NCBI RefSeq assembly: GCF_030247195.1
Contig: NC_080672.1
Coordinates: 63,704,549 to 63,768,548, forward strand
Reading direction: 5' to 3'
Length of the DNA stretch: 64,000 bases
Source of the DNA: Topomyia yanbarensis
Lineage: Eukaryota > Arthropoda > Insecta > Diptera > Culicidae
Shown here piece after piece: positions 54,359 to 64,000 of the stretch. The notes under the pieces are model-generated. The model searched no databases. It was not told the DNA's origin and saw nothing but the letters and a program-made list of their open reading frames with translations. The position numbers were made by a program, and so were the translations under genes. Position 1 is the first letter of the stretch; each line of letters starts with the position of its first letter.

Positions 54359-57300
54359 ATGGTTAGAGTGGCACAAATTAATCTTCAGCATAAACGTACA
54401 GCAACTATGAATCAATCCCACCTTGTGCAGGAAGGAAAAGCTTCCATAGCTTTAGTTCAAGAACCGTATTTCCATAAAGGAAACTTCTATGCTGGAAAGC
54501 TACTTAACCCCGTCGTCGTAGATTTCAATAAATATGACATGACGAATCCACGTGAAATGCCTCGTGCATGTATACTTGCGAATAGTGCTATTGGCGCATG
54601 TTTTATATCCGACCTCACAACAAGAAATACGTCTATTGTTCGGCATATTTGCCGCATAATGAACCAGTACCTTCTAATGATTTCAAAAGGGCTATATCAT
54701 ACTGTGCCAGAACTGGGTTTCCTCTCATAATCGGCAGTGATGCAAATGCCCACCACATAATTTGGGGCAACTCAGATATAAATTTGAGAGGCACCGAATT
54801 AATGGAATACTTAAGTAGTACCAATCTGCACATACTTAATGCAGAAAACCTCCCAACATTTGCACCAGCTGGCAGAGAAGAGGTGTTAGATGTAACTCTC
54901 TGCTCTGACGGTATTACGCATGAGTTGGCAAACTCGCTCGTACCAAACTAGCTCGAACCGTCGTTATCTGATCATAAGTACATCTTCTTTGATCATTTAA
55001 ACGTCTCGCTAGATATCGTCACAAATAGTAATCCCAAATCTACGAACTGGGACCTCTACGAAGAGGGCTTGGCGACTAGGTTTCATGGATATCTTCCAAC
55101 GATTGAATCTCCAAGTGACTTGGATGAGGTCGTGGATAAAACAAGCTCACTCATCTTGGTGGAATACCGAACTTGTTCAACTCAAAAAGTTATGTAGAAG
55201 AGCTTGGAATCGCAGACGCAGGGACAGGTCGGAGGCATTTGGGTTGGCTCGCAAAGCATACAAAAATGCCCTTCGATCCTCTGAGCGAAGTGGTTGGAAA
55301 AGCCTCTGCACAAATATCTCAAGTCTCAACGCGACTAGTAGATTAAATAAGTTAATTTCAAAATCGAACGACTTTCATGTCAGTTCGATTAGAACTGCTA
55401 ATGGTGAATACTCGTCTGACGAAGATGTAGTACTCAACTGTCTTTTTGACACACACTTTCTAGGCTGTACGGAGCCATCACTGACGACTGCCTCTGAGTT
55501 ATTTTCAGGTAGTTCTGATTCTTGGACATTTGCTCGTAGAATTGTGACAACCGAATCGATCAAATGGGCGATTGAAAGTTTTGCTCCGTGTAAGTCTCCG
55601 GGAAAGGATGGAATCATTCCAGTTCTGCTACAAAAAGGATATGAACACTTCAAATCATATTTTGAAAAAGGTTATCAGTTCTTCTCAAATCAGTGGAACG
55701 TTTAATCGACCACTACATTCGGGATGTTAGCTTGGGCGAGCACCCGCTGCATCCAATACCACAATGCGGGGGAAGTCTACTACCACCCTGTTACACAATG
55801 TTGTCTACAACATTGAAAAAGCTTTTTCACAAAAGCAATCAAGTTTAGGAGTTTTTATCGACATTGAAGGTGCTTTTGATATGCACAAGGTCATGAAGTA
55901 CCTTCATATAACATGAACTGGATACACGCAATGCTTAGCAATCATCTGTGCTCATCGTTAAGACAAGTAGAGATAAGGAAACTGAGTGCCTGCGGATGTT
56001 CTCAAGGTGGTGTGCTGTCACCACTTCTATGGAACCTGGTCGCCGATGGCTTGTTGAGGAAACTTAATGAGCTTGGGTTTCCGACGTATGGTGTCGCCGA
56101 TGATTATCATATAATGATCGCCGGTATTTGCATCAACACACTTTTTGATTTGATGCAACAAGTCTTATGTATTGTTGGTGTCTTCATGTTGGACTATCAG
56201 TTAATCCAAATAAAACATCAATGGTGCTTTTCACGCTACGAAGGATTACAACCGGAGCTCGTCCATTGCAGTTTTTCGACGCTGAAATTATCATCGCAGG
56301 TCAAGTTAAGTATGTTGGGATAATTCTGGACTCAAAACTTAATTAGACAGCTCACATCGATTTCAGGATCAAAAAAAGTTGCTATGCCTTCGGCCAATGT
56401 AGACGGGCTTTCGGCAAATCTTGGGGACAACCCCTAGTACAACAATTGTTAGACCGATACTGGCATACGGGTGCCTTGTTTGGTGGCAGAAGGTAGAAGT
56501 CATGACAATCCATTAAACCATCTTCAGAGGATGGTCTTGATGGCGATGACTGGTGCGTTCTCGACAACACCTACTGCTGCTCTGGAGGCACTCTTGAACA
56601 TAAAACCACTACATGTGTTTCTGAAACAAGAAGCACTTTCTTGTGCATACCGTCTTAAGGTTACTGGGCTCTGGAACAGTAACCCAATAGATCGTGCAAC
56701 TAGCCACACAAGACTGTGGCCCCAAATGGTTACTTGGGATGAGTATACCCTTGCTCCCAGTAACCTTACACTCACATATAGTTTTCCTTTTAAAACTTTC
56801 AATATGAGAATTCCTCTTCGCGAGGAATGGCTGTCTGGCTGGATGGAACGACAACCTGAAGAATGCGTAGTTTGTTATACTGACGGTTCTTTGTTGGAGG
56901 GCCGAGCCGGTGCTGGTGTCTACTGTCATGAAATGAGATTAAACCAATCTCATTCGCTTGGTAGATACTGTACCGTATTCCCAGCAAAAATTTTTACGAT
57001 TCTGTGTGGCGTACAATCAGCACTTCAACAGGGGATTCGTAAAAGCATCTATTTTTGCTCTGACAGTCAGGCTGCCCTGAAAGCACTTAATTCGGTAGAT
57101 TCGAGATCGAAATTAGTAATCGCATGTTGAACTCAAATCGAAGAACTTAGCCTTTCAAATGCTATCTACCTTCTATGGGTACCTGGTCATTCCGGTATTA
57201 CTAGAAATGAATGGGCGGACGAATTTGCTAGAGCTGGTGCTACGACTGACTTCATTGGTCCAGAACCAGTTCTACCACTGTTGATAAGTTGGATAAAGCA

Positions 57301-57703
57301 CAAGATTCGCTCTTGGGCTGCATCCGAACATGCCAACCATTGACGTAGCTTACAAACTTGCGTTCAAACAAAGACTTTTCTGCAGGATGTGAGTCCGAAA
57401 ATGTCAACGAATTTGTTGCATTTTTCCAAGCACAACTGCAGTATTGTAGTCAGGGCACTAACTGGACATTGCTAACTTAATTATCACATGGCTGCTATTC
57501 AGCGCGCTGAGTATTATTTATGTGATCTTTGTGAATCCGATTACGAAACATCATATCATTGGATATGCAACTACCCTGTAGTAATGCAATTAAGTTTCCG
57601 GATTTTTGATTCTCCATACATATAGATGAACCTATATACAGAGAGCTGAAACTGAAGGATATGCTATTGTTCCTAACCCAGTTTAGTAAAGAGCTATAGT
57701 TTT
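54359..57703 (+). pseudogene. LOA-like LINE ORF2: endonuclease, reverse transcriptase, RNase H, Cys-His tail
   Basis: ATG at 54359 opens MVRVAQINLQHKRTATMNQS and ALVQEPYF (endonuclease). A shift near 54600 leads to SAYLPHNEP, IIGSDANAHHIIWG (catalytic Asp/Asn) and LDVTLCS. From 55085 come the linker SSWWNTELVQLKKLCRRAWN and SPGKDGIIPVLLQKG. The RT core has VFIDIEGAFD, CSQGGVLSPLLWNLVADGL and VADDYHIMIAG (usual YADD). RNase H (56470-57250) has CYTDGSLL, FCSDSQAALKALNS and LWVPGHSGITRNEWADEFA, but the expected QAEI is PAKI, so the catalytic Glu is Lys. The tail has YLCDLCESDYETSYHWICNY. Stops and shifts near 54950, 55705, 55910, 56340 and 57130. A long but dead copy. Confidence 0.8.
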
Positions 57704-58012
57704 GGCCGTTTTTGAAAGACAATATCTCTTCGGGGGTTTTGTCGTTCAATTATCTCTGTATCCCCTCGGGGGTGCTGACACATCCGCTCACTGCTTAAAT
57801 AAAAATTCCAAATCCTTCCCGGGGTTGGAAGTTTTATTCCTGCTATTGTAGAACCTGCAGATCGTTCAGCATCACTCCGGGGGTGCAGAATGCAATGATG
57901 AAAAGACGATTCTTGGCAACGCACAAATCTCCGATCAACAAGGAGAACGTGCCATTTGAGCCAGACGCTACTGATTCCTGATTCCTGAATCAGCAATTAT
58001 TATCAATAGACT
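57704..58012 (+). other. 3' UTR of the LOA-like LINE
   Basis: Contains the repeated phrases CTTCGGGGGTTTTGTCGTTC, CCTCGGGGGTGCTGACACA and CTCCGGGGGTGCAGAATG. It appears to end at CAGCAATTATTATCAATAG, about 300 bp from the alkaline phosphatase stop codon. Confidence 0.45.
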
Positions 58013-58235
58013 CACGGTAAGTCATGAGAGAGGAACTTGTATGTACAATATGGTCAATCAGCGTTTGACAGCCGATAGTATTGCTTGACACGTAAAAACA
58101 CTCTTCAGTCTCAGGCGATGCACAATTTTATTTGTTGCTTGAGTGTCACATAATTTGGTTTTACCGGGCTGAGATGCGGATGCGTGACACAATTTATGTT
58201 TAAATTATTTATACTTTCAAAGTATCCGTGGCAAT
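58013..58235. other. Spacer between LINE and alkaline phosphatase 3' end
   Basis: No feature recognised. Confidence 0.4.
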
Positions 58236-58241
58236 TTTATT
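58236..58241 (-). promoter_or_regulatory. Polyadenylation signal AATAAA for the alkaline phosphatase gene
   Basis: AATAAA on the minus strand 68 bp downstream of the stop codon, in TTAAATAAAATTGCC. The position suits a short 3' UTR. Confidence 0.5.
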
Positions 58242-58308
58242 TAATTCTCCTATACAAATACCCTAAGTTACATTTAACTTACACACATAGCATAGTGCCG
58301 AAAACGAA

Positions 58309-59955
58309 TTAAAAATTATAAAACATCTTAGCTACCACAACGAACGCCAAACTGATCAACAGTTGAGCAACCGTACCGACACTGACATTGGAAGCTACCG
58401 CCCCCGAGGAACTCCACCTATGGGAACAATCTTCGTTCATTCGTCTGGCCGGTCCCATACAGCCCGCGTAACTCATCACGTAAGCAATGTAGTTCTGCTC
58501 GAACGTTCCCCGCACCAAACCGGATCCGGGACCGGCTGCGAACACTGCGACATCTTCACCGCCGTGAGTTTCGTCATCCAGCGGCAATGAGGACAGATGA
58601 CGATAACTGATCGGTGATCGATCCATTGTTTCCACCGGAATCCATGTTCCGTGGCTCTTCGGTTCGGCTGGATCATCGCTTGCCCGATGATAGCGAAAGC
58701 CGGGTCCATTCGCGTAGGTTATGGTTTCGTACGGTAGTTTGTCCGGACGGTTACCGAGACCTGCAAACAAATAATATCCCTTAGTACAGTTGGTTATTCA
58801 TTAAATTAAGTGAAACCTCACCCAAAATGTCATTGCCTCTGTCGGGATAACCGTTGAAGGTCATAGCATGGGAATGATCCGCCGTTACAATTATCAACGT
58901 ATCCTCTAGATTAACCATGCCCAAAGCTCTCTCCACAGCTCTGTCTAGTTCGACAAGTTCCGCCAGCGCCAACCGAGGAATGTTCTGATGATGACCATGA
59001 TCAATCCTACCACCTTCTACCATCAGCACGAACCCATTTGAGTGCTTCCGCTTCAGGACTCTAATCGCTTTCTCAGTCATATCAGACAAAGAAGGTTGCC
59101 CTCCGCCAGTCTTATCACGAAGCGTCTCGTAAGACATGTGCTCATCGGCGAACAATCCGAGCAGGTAATCGAGTTCATCAACCTCCGCATTCAGAAGTTG
59201 CGATGTGTTCCAGACGAAAGCCGCCGACGAACCATTTTTATCTTCTAACCACGTGTTTACCAAATTTCTACCATCCGTTCGGTTGCATGGTTTGTCCATC
59301 GAGCCGTTGATCTTTTGCTCCGTGACCGTGTCATCCCCAACACTAACTCCAAGTTCGCTTCTGCCTCCACCTAAAATCACATTCAGCTTATTTCCGGGTG
59401 CATTCTCCACCAGTTGCCGCGCTATATCTTTGGTCTTATTCTGCATACTATCCGGTATCTTTGCGTTACACTCCCAGTTCCGGCTAAAAGAGTGCGCATA
59501 TGCCGCAGCCGGTGTCGCATGTGTCACTCTTGTCGTGGTTACAATTCCGGTACGCTTCCCAGCCGCTTGAGCCCAGTCCATAATGCTGGTTACACTGGCC
59601 GCCAGTTCGTTCGTTTCCGTCACCGTGTAATCCACTCCGATGACACCGGACTTGGTTTTGATACCGGTAAACAGAGCCGTTGCCGTTCCAGCCGAATCCG
59701 GCACCTGCCTGTCGGTGTTGTAGGTTTTCGAAAAACCCGTGTACGGAAAGTGATCAAAGCTTAACGATTCCTCCTCGCCGGACCGACCGGCCATCTGACC
59801 CTTGAGGATGCGACCGGTGGACAGGGTCGAAACGCCCATCCCGTCACCGACAAAAATGATGACGTTTTTTGCGGCTCCGATACCGTGACGGTGGGTATCG
59901 TATTGTAGGACTCGCTTCAGGTAGGCCTCGGCATGGTTTCGCCAGAAGTTGGCAT
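58309..59955 (-). CDS. Membrane-bound (GPI-type) alkaline phosphatase, last two exons
   Basis: Hydrolyses phosphate monoesters at alkaline pH at the outer cell surface. Exons are 59955-58822 and 58760-58309; the 61-bp intron (58761-58821) has GTGAGG...TTTGCAG ends and interrupts Gly in DILGLGNRPDK. The first exon has an acceptor CTCCAG at 59961-59956, so earlier exons with the signal peptide are missing. Numbering from that acceptor: VGDGMG with metal-binding Asp38; VPDSAGTATALFTG with nucleophile Ser88; RVTHATPAAAYAHS with His146 and Thr148; EGGRIDHGHH with Glu314, Asp319, His323; VTADHSHAM with Asp359, His360; ETHGGEDVAVFAAGP in the last exon. All expected active-site residues are present. 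The C-terminus, SVGTVAQLLISLAFVVVAKM, is a hydrophobic GPI-attachment tail. About 528 residues visible against 530-570 usual. In mosquitoes such gut phosphatases bind Bt Cry toxins; whether this one does is unknown. Confidence 0.95.
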
Positions 59956-60949
59956 CTGGAGGGGAGAGAGGGGACGAGACAATGGAAGTGCGTTAGTTTT
60001 TCTAGTAGATATAACTTATCATTTTACATTGTATGAAGTTTTTTTTGTGATTTCAAGTGCTATTGCAGGGGATTCCGCGAGGTAGTTAAATCGCTCGCAA
60101 ATAAACAAAATCGTATTGTTTATTACCCAGCAGCGAGCACTTGAGTTCGACACGTGTTGTGAATTGAAATAGCCTGTTATTAACGATGTTCTAACCGCAT
60201 AACTGAGAAGGCGCCAACGGGGATTTTAAGAGTTAAAATTCCACGCAAAACGCAAAATTGTAGTTTGACGAAAAACAGTAACTTTTGCATAGATATTAAA
60301 CAAAGTTCAATGTCATAGAATAGTAGGATTCCGTTTTTGGCAATAATTTTATTTTTTTCAGTTGCCAAAACCGGAACCGTGCCAAAAATGGAACCTTATT
60401 TTTAAAGTTTGTATTTTCAATTTACGACTTCAAAAATATTTTAAGGGTTTTCAATCATATGTGAAATGGAATGAGATGAAAGAAAAAATAAGCAAATTCA
60501 GTTTAATTTATGATTTTATCATATTCAGACGTCGTACAGTTGGGCAAAATGCTACTTTCGACGCTCAAAACCTCTACCACTCTGGGTATATATCCTGGAG
60601 GATTAGTGTCTTTAGTAAAGTAGAAACTGACCTAGATCAGTTCTATCTTTTGATAGAAGTGTTTTATCAAAAAACTTTCTTCAGCAAAGTTGTTTGTTTT
60701 GATATTTTTAACACATATACTGAAGACATTTATACTTTATAACCTATGTAGATGGCGCTACATGATATTTAAAAAAATACTCGAGAAAATGAATTTTCAC
60801 ATTTTATTTATGAAAAATATATCTAGAAATAAATGTTTTACTCCTAAAACTTCGAAAATATACAATAATAAAAATACTTCAAAGAGTGTTATCATGTTAT
60901 CATGACATTTAAAAGTTGTTTTCATCAAATGTTCCACAAATTTGTAATA
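59956..60949. other. Probable intron of the alkaline phosphatase gene
   Basis: Follows the acceptor at 59956-59957 (pyrimidine tract CCCCTCTCTCCCCTCC on the minus strand). I found no upstream coding exon up to the window end, so the intron probably spans all of 59956-64000, or a short signal-peptide exon is unrecognised. It includes a dispersed repeat block at 60530-60620. Confidence 0.5.
60530..60620 (+). repeat. Dispersed repeat, inverted partner at 63690-63785
   Basis: AATGCTACTTTCGACGCTCA, AACCTCTACCACTCTGGGTA and TATCCTGGAGGATT match the reverse complement of 63690-63785 with few changes. A CGTACAGTTGGGCAAAA start is shared (CGCACAGTGGGGCAGAA at the partner). Confidence 0.7.
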
Positions 60950-61751
60950 ACCCATGAAGCGGCAGCTGGCGGCAGCTGGAATTTCGTTTGTGACTAGTAG
61001 AGACCTTCCGGCAATCGCGCTAGTGCACTGAATGCACGCTGCTCTGAAAATCTTGCGATATCGTCTTAGGGCACCAGCGGCTGCTCGTTCCGTGGGCCAT
61101 TGGCTCTACTTCCGGAGGGTTAACTTTATAACCACGAAGAGAGAAAATGGGGCAAGGTGTGGCTTTTTATTTTTTATATACATACTTTTATGTTAAGTGA
61201 AAATGATCAACGATAAATAGCCAGTTTTCGAATTCCGCAATCATTACACAATAGGCGCAGCAGCTGAAATTTTGCGTGTAGTTAGTTGAAACTCTAATTT
61301 TGGTAGGCGTTAACATATCACCGAATCTTGGAGTGAAAGGTATTTACATGTATCAAAGCAGATTGAGAAAAACATAAATCCTGAAGGTATTACTGAAAGA
61401 TAAAAGTGAGAAAATCTGTTGTAAGAAAGTGCTTAAAATTTCAGCCGAAGTGAATTAATTCAATTTCAATAAGTTTACTTTATAAATTACTTGATAAATT
61501 CATTCTCAGTCCGAAATATTATATTTGAATTCAAAAACAAGAAAAAATTTGCATATATTTTAGTTCACTCAAAAATTTTCTACTGAACTAGGAACTATTT
61601 CACTTGAGTTATATATATTTTTTCTCATTTCATATGTCTGCAGAAAAAAGACAAACATCGCCCCACTTTTTTCTCTTCGTAGTTATAAAGTTAAATGTCT
61701 CTACTAGTACCAAACAATATTTCTGCTGCCGCCATCTGCCACTTTGTGGGT
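60950..61751. mobile_element. 802-bp TA-flanked foldback element with an unpaired insert
   Basis: Left arm ACCCATGAAGCGGCAGCTGG, GGCGGCAGC, ACTAGTAGAGACC, TTAACTTTATAACCACGAAG has its inverted partner at 61650-61751 (CTTCGTAGTTATAAAGTTAA, GTCTCTACTAGTACC, GCTGCCGCCATCTGCCAC, TTTGTGGGT). TA flanks at 60948-60949 and 61752-61753. Between GAGACC and TTAACTT the left arm has about 110 bp (61010-61121) of GC-richer DNA, beginning and ending TTCCGG, absent from the right arm. Confidence 0.75.
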
Positions 61752-61827
61752 TATAAAAATTTTAGGGGGACATTTTATTTAACCGTTATGTGCCCAACAA
61801 AAAAAGCACCTTTAACAGGCCAATGAG

Positions 61828-62440
61828 GGTACCCACCAATTAAAATGCTCATAACTATGGCTTCCTTTAAGCGATTTGGACACTTTTAGATGTTTTGGAT
61901 TCAGGAACTCGTCCACTTTTTGATTTTGTCAAATTGAACCGGATGAATAAATCTGGTTCTTGGTAATCCAGATTTTCAGGAATAATGTTCCAGTACTAGG
62001 ATATGATTTGTAAATTTTAATAATGTCCTTGCAATATGAGTATCAAAACTCTTCAAATTGTCTCGGAAGTCTATTTTTATTGTTACAGGACCCTATGGCA
62101 GTTTGAAAAATGGAATTGGAATGGAATGGCCACTCACGGCCCCAAGGGAACCTGCTCCGGAATGTCCGTTGCTGGCCAAATCACCAAATGGTTCCAAAAC
62201 CACAAGATAGACCTACTGATGCAATTCCAAGAATTTTGATACCCATATTGCTAGTATTCCATTGAAATTCAACATGCTTCCGAAAACCCGGATTCCTGGG
62301 AACCGAATAAAGTAACTCGATTCATTTTCACCAAGTCTAAAAGTTGATGAGTTTTCGACCCCAAATCACCAAAAAGTATCAAAATCGGTTGGAAATTACC
62401 TTAGTTATTGGTATTTCAGTTTTGTGGGTACCCGGATAAC
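61828..62440. mobile_element. Inverted-repeat element with GGGTACCC termini
   Basis: GGGTACCCACCAATTAAAAT, GCTCATAACTATGG at the left pairs with CCTTAGTTATTGGTATTTCA, GTTTTGTGGGTACCC at the right. A GGCCACTCACGGCCCCAAGG block in the middle is of a kind I know from other mosquito repeats. A lone GGTACCCGGGTACC occurs at 63570. Target duplication not seen. Confidence 0.5.
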
Positions 62441-63232
62441 CACGTCGCACAGAGAAGTAACTGAGGTCGAATCCTGGCCAAAATAATTTTTTGCTGCTAT
62501 TGCTGTTATTGTGCCTTAATATGCACAAAAAATAGACAATAATTAGTTATATGAACAAAAAATAGACAATAACTAACAATTTGGCATCTATCCACCTATC
62601 TGTCCAGAGGTCAATTTTCTATATCCTTTCGAATGCTAGTAATCTCGAGGATATCTTTGTGAATACATTTGTGTTTCTAGTTGCATAAACAAATGATCAG
62701 CGGAAAAGAAAGAGGGAAAGGGACGTCTGGGCACATATTCATAAAGATACATTTTTCCAAACATAGCATTTGGCCCTACAGCATTTCGGTGTACCCCAAA
62801 TTAGTAAAAATTTCAAAATTTTCAAATCGCTTGGAATTTGTGGATCGGACAAGTCCGGAAAGGTTCTTATGTTTTTTGAATAGCTGGAATCGTGTTTATT
62901 AATACTGCTTCAGCGACTTTGCCGGATATAGCCGTTTAATATAACTTTTTTATCATACAAGTTTGGAACAAACTGTTTAAAAAACATATTTTTTTAAAGT
63001 TGGTGCAGTGCACAGCAACACTACTATTTTCAGTTAGTTTTAGGCTAAAGTTATACAAATAGTTTTGTTTGTTTGTAATAATATTGTCTTATTTAATACA
63101 GTTATCATCACTAGAAACTGATATTGCTGGATATATAATGAAAATGATTAAAAACCCCTTAAAATATCACCATTTTGCATCAATGCAAAAATTCTTTAAC
63201 AATTTTCGACATATTCAAAATTTTGCCACGTT
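62441..63232. other. Non-coding stretch (within the presumed intron)
   Basis: A short direct duplication CAAAAAATAGACAATAA at about 62525 and 62559; otherwise nothing. Confidence 0.35.
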
Positions 63233-63356
63233 ATACAGTAGGTTTCTAGGTATGTAAAAAAATATAACAAAACAAAAAATCGAATTTTTTTTTTATACAG
63301 TAGGCTTCTAGGTATGTAAAAAAATATAACAAAACAAAAAATTGAAAAAAAAATTT
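63233..63356. repeat. Tandem duplication, two units of 62 bp
   Basis: ATACAGTAGGTTTCTAGGTA, TGTAAAAAAATATAACAAAA at 63233 is repeated at 63295 with a T-to-C change and differing A/T runs at the end. Recent, by its high identity. Confidence 0.9.
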
Positions 63357-63689
63357 GGTTATTGTCCAGGAATTTGTTCTAGTTACTCCTCTGTGCGTCG
63401 GCCTATTACGTAGTAGAAATATTCAGGAGCCCTTCCTCACTTCTCCCCTGACTATATTCACAATATTATTAACCCAAAAGCTTGACTTAGTGGAGTTCTA
63501 AGATGTCACAAAGTTTCAATTTCCAGCTATGCATAAAATATGGGAATATCATTAATTGAAACCTGAAAAGGTACCCGGGTACCGCGTCGGGCACGACTAA
63601 ATTTATGATGAAAATACCCTTTAAATGTAATAACATTTATCAGTCAGTTGTCCAAAAATGCTCATTTTCATCCAAGATACTTTTCCGAA
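63357..63689. other. Non-coding stretch (within the presumed intron)
   Basis: No gene or exon recognised. A lone GGTACCCGGGTACC lies at 63570. Confidence 0.35.
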
Positions 63690-63785
63690 TACAAAAATCC
63701 TTCAGGATACGTACCCAGGGAGCTAGAGGATTTGAGCGTCGAAAGTAGCATTCTGCCCCACTGTGCGTCGTCCAGTAAAATTCTC
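63690..63785 (-). repeat. Dispersed repeat, inverted partner of 60530-60620
   Basis: See the partner. Read on the minus strand it gives GACGACGCACAGTGGGGCAG, AATGCTACTTTCGACGCTCA, AATCCTCTAGCTCCCTGGGT, ACGTATCCTGAAGGATTTTT. Confidence 0.7.
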
Positions 63786-64000
63786 ACAATCTTCGCGCAC
63801 TTCTCGAACGTGTAAAATATCATTTAATTCGAATCGCTTTTCTTCAGCCCACTTCAAAACTTCAAACTTCAAACAAACGAACATCAAAACTTAAACAATT
63901 CACTGAATGGTAGTGTTGATTTCGCTCCTGGGGCTGTTATGTCTTCTTTCTGAAAAGTAACTCACAAGTAGTTCAACTTGCCTGCGAGTAAGCCTAAAGC

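Overview
The window looks like non-coding-rich nuclear DNA from an insect with a large, transposon-filled genome, most probably a mosquito (Culicidae, perhaps a culicine). The reasons are an intron-split, membrane-type alkaline phosphatase, non-LTR retrotransposons resembling mosquito I, R1, CR1 (Q/T1-like) and LOA lineages, a tRNA-derived SINE, and many MITEs with TA, TTAA, TAA or 8-bp target-site duplications (TSDs). Codon use, splice sites and the absence of operons or Shine-Dalgarno sites exclude a prokaryote. The species assignment rests on remembered family resemblance; no search was possible.

Layout. 1-2.2 kb: 5' part of an I-like LINE on the minus strand. 2.2-7.8 kb: mostly non-coding, with a small coding relic, a SINE beside a LINE tail, a long (TA)n tract and a MITE inside an (AATAT)n tract. 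7.8-10.2 kb: a deleted R1-like LINE interrupted by a palindromic element. 10.9-19 kb: two diverged inverted copies of what looks like a gene 5' end, flanking a large foldback element. 19.4-23.4 kb: a second SINE and an R1-like LINE (minus) that lacks its 3' half. 23.5-31.6 kb: dispersed repeats, MITEs, a LINE 3' fragment, a minus-strand core promoter candidate, a second I-like ORF1 relic and an 891-bp hAT-like foldback with an exact 8-bp TSD. 31.6-38.6 kb: few features except a tandem pair of TATA/Inr promoters, two small MITEs and a 1.09-kb near-complete palindrome. 39.2-45.3 kb: a LINE with its reverse transcriptase core deleted, a jockey-like ORF1 fragment, a mariner-like transposase relic and a TAA-flanked element. 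47.9-58.0 kb: a TTAA element, two CR1-like reverse transcriptases and a LOA-like LINE with RNase H. 58.2-60.0 kb: the last two exons of an alkaline phosphatase gene on the minus strand. 60-64 kb: foldback and dispersed repeats in what is probably the long upstream intron of that gene.

The alkaline phosphatase is the only host gene I can name. Its N-terminal exon or exons lie outside the window or are too short to recognise. Nearly everything else is mobile DNA in decay, with several nested insertions giving relative ages. The most unusual signals are the long palindromes (possible hairpin RNA sources), the paired inverted gene-start regions at 10.9 and 18.9 kb, and the promoter-like sites near 29.3 and 35.4-35.6 kb. 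None amounts to a demonstrated new system.
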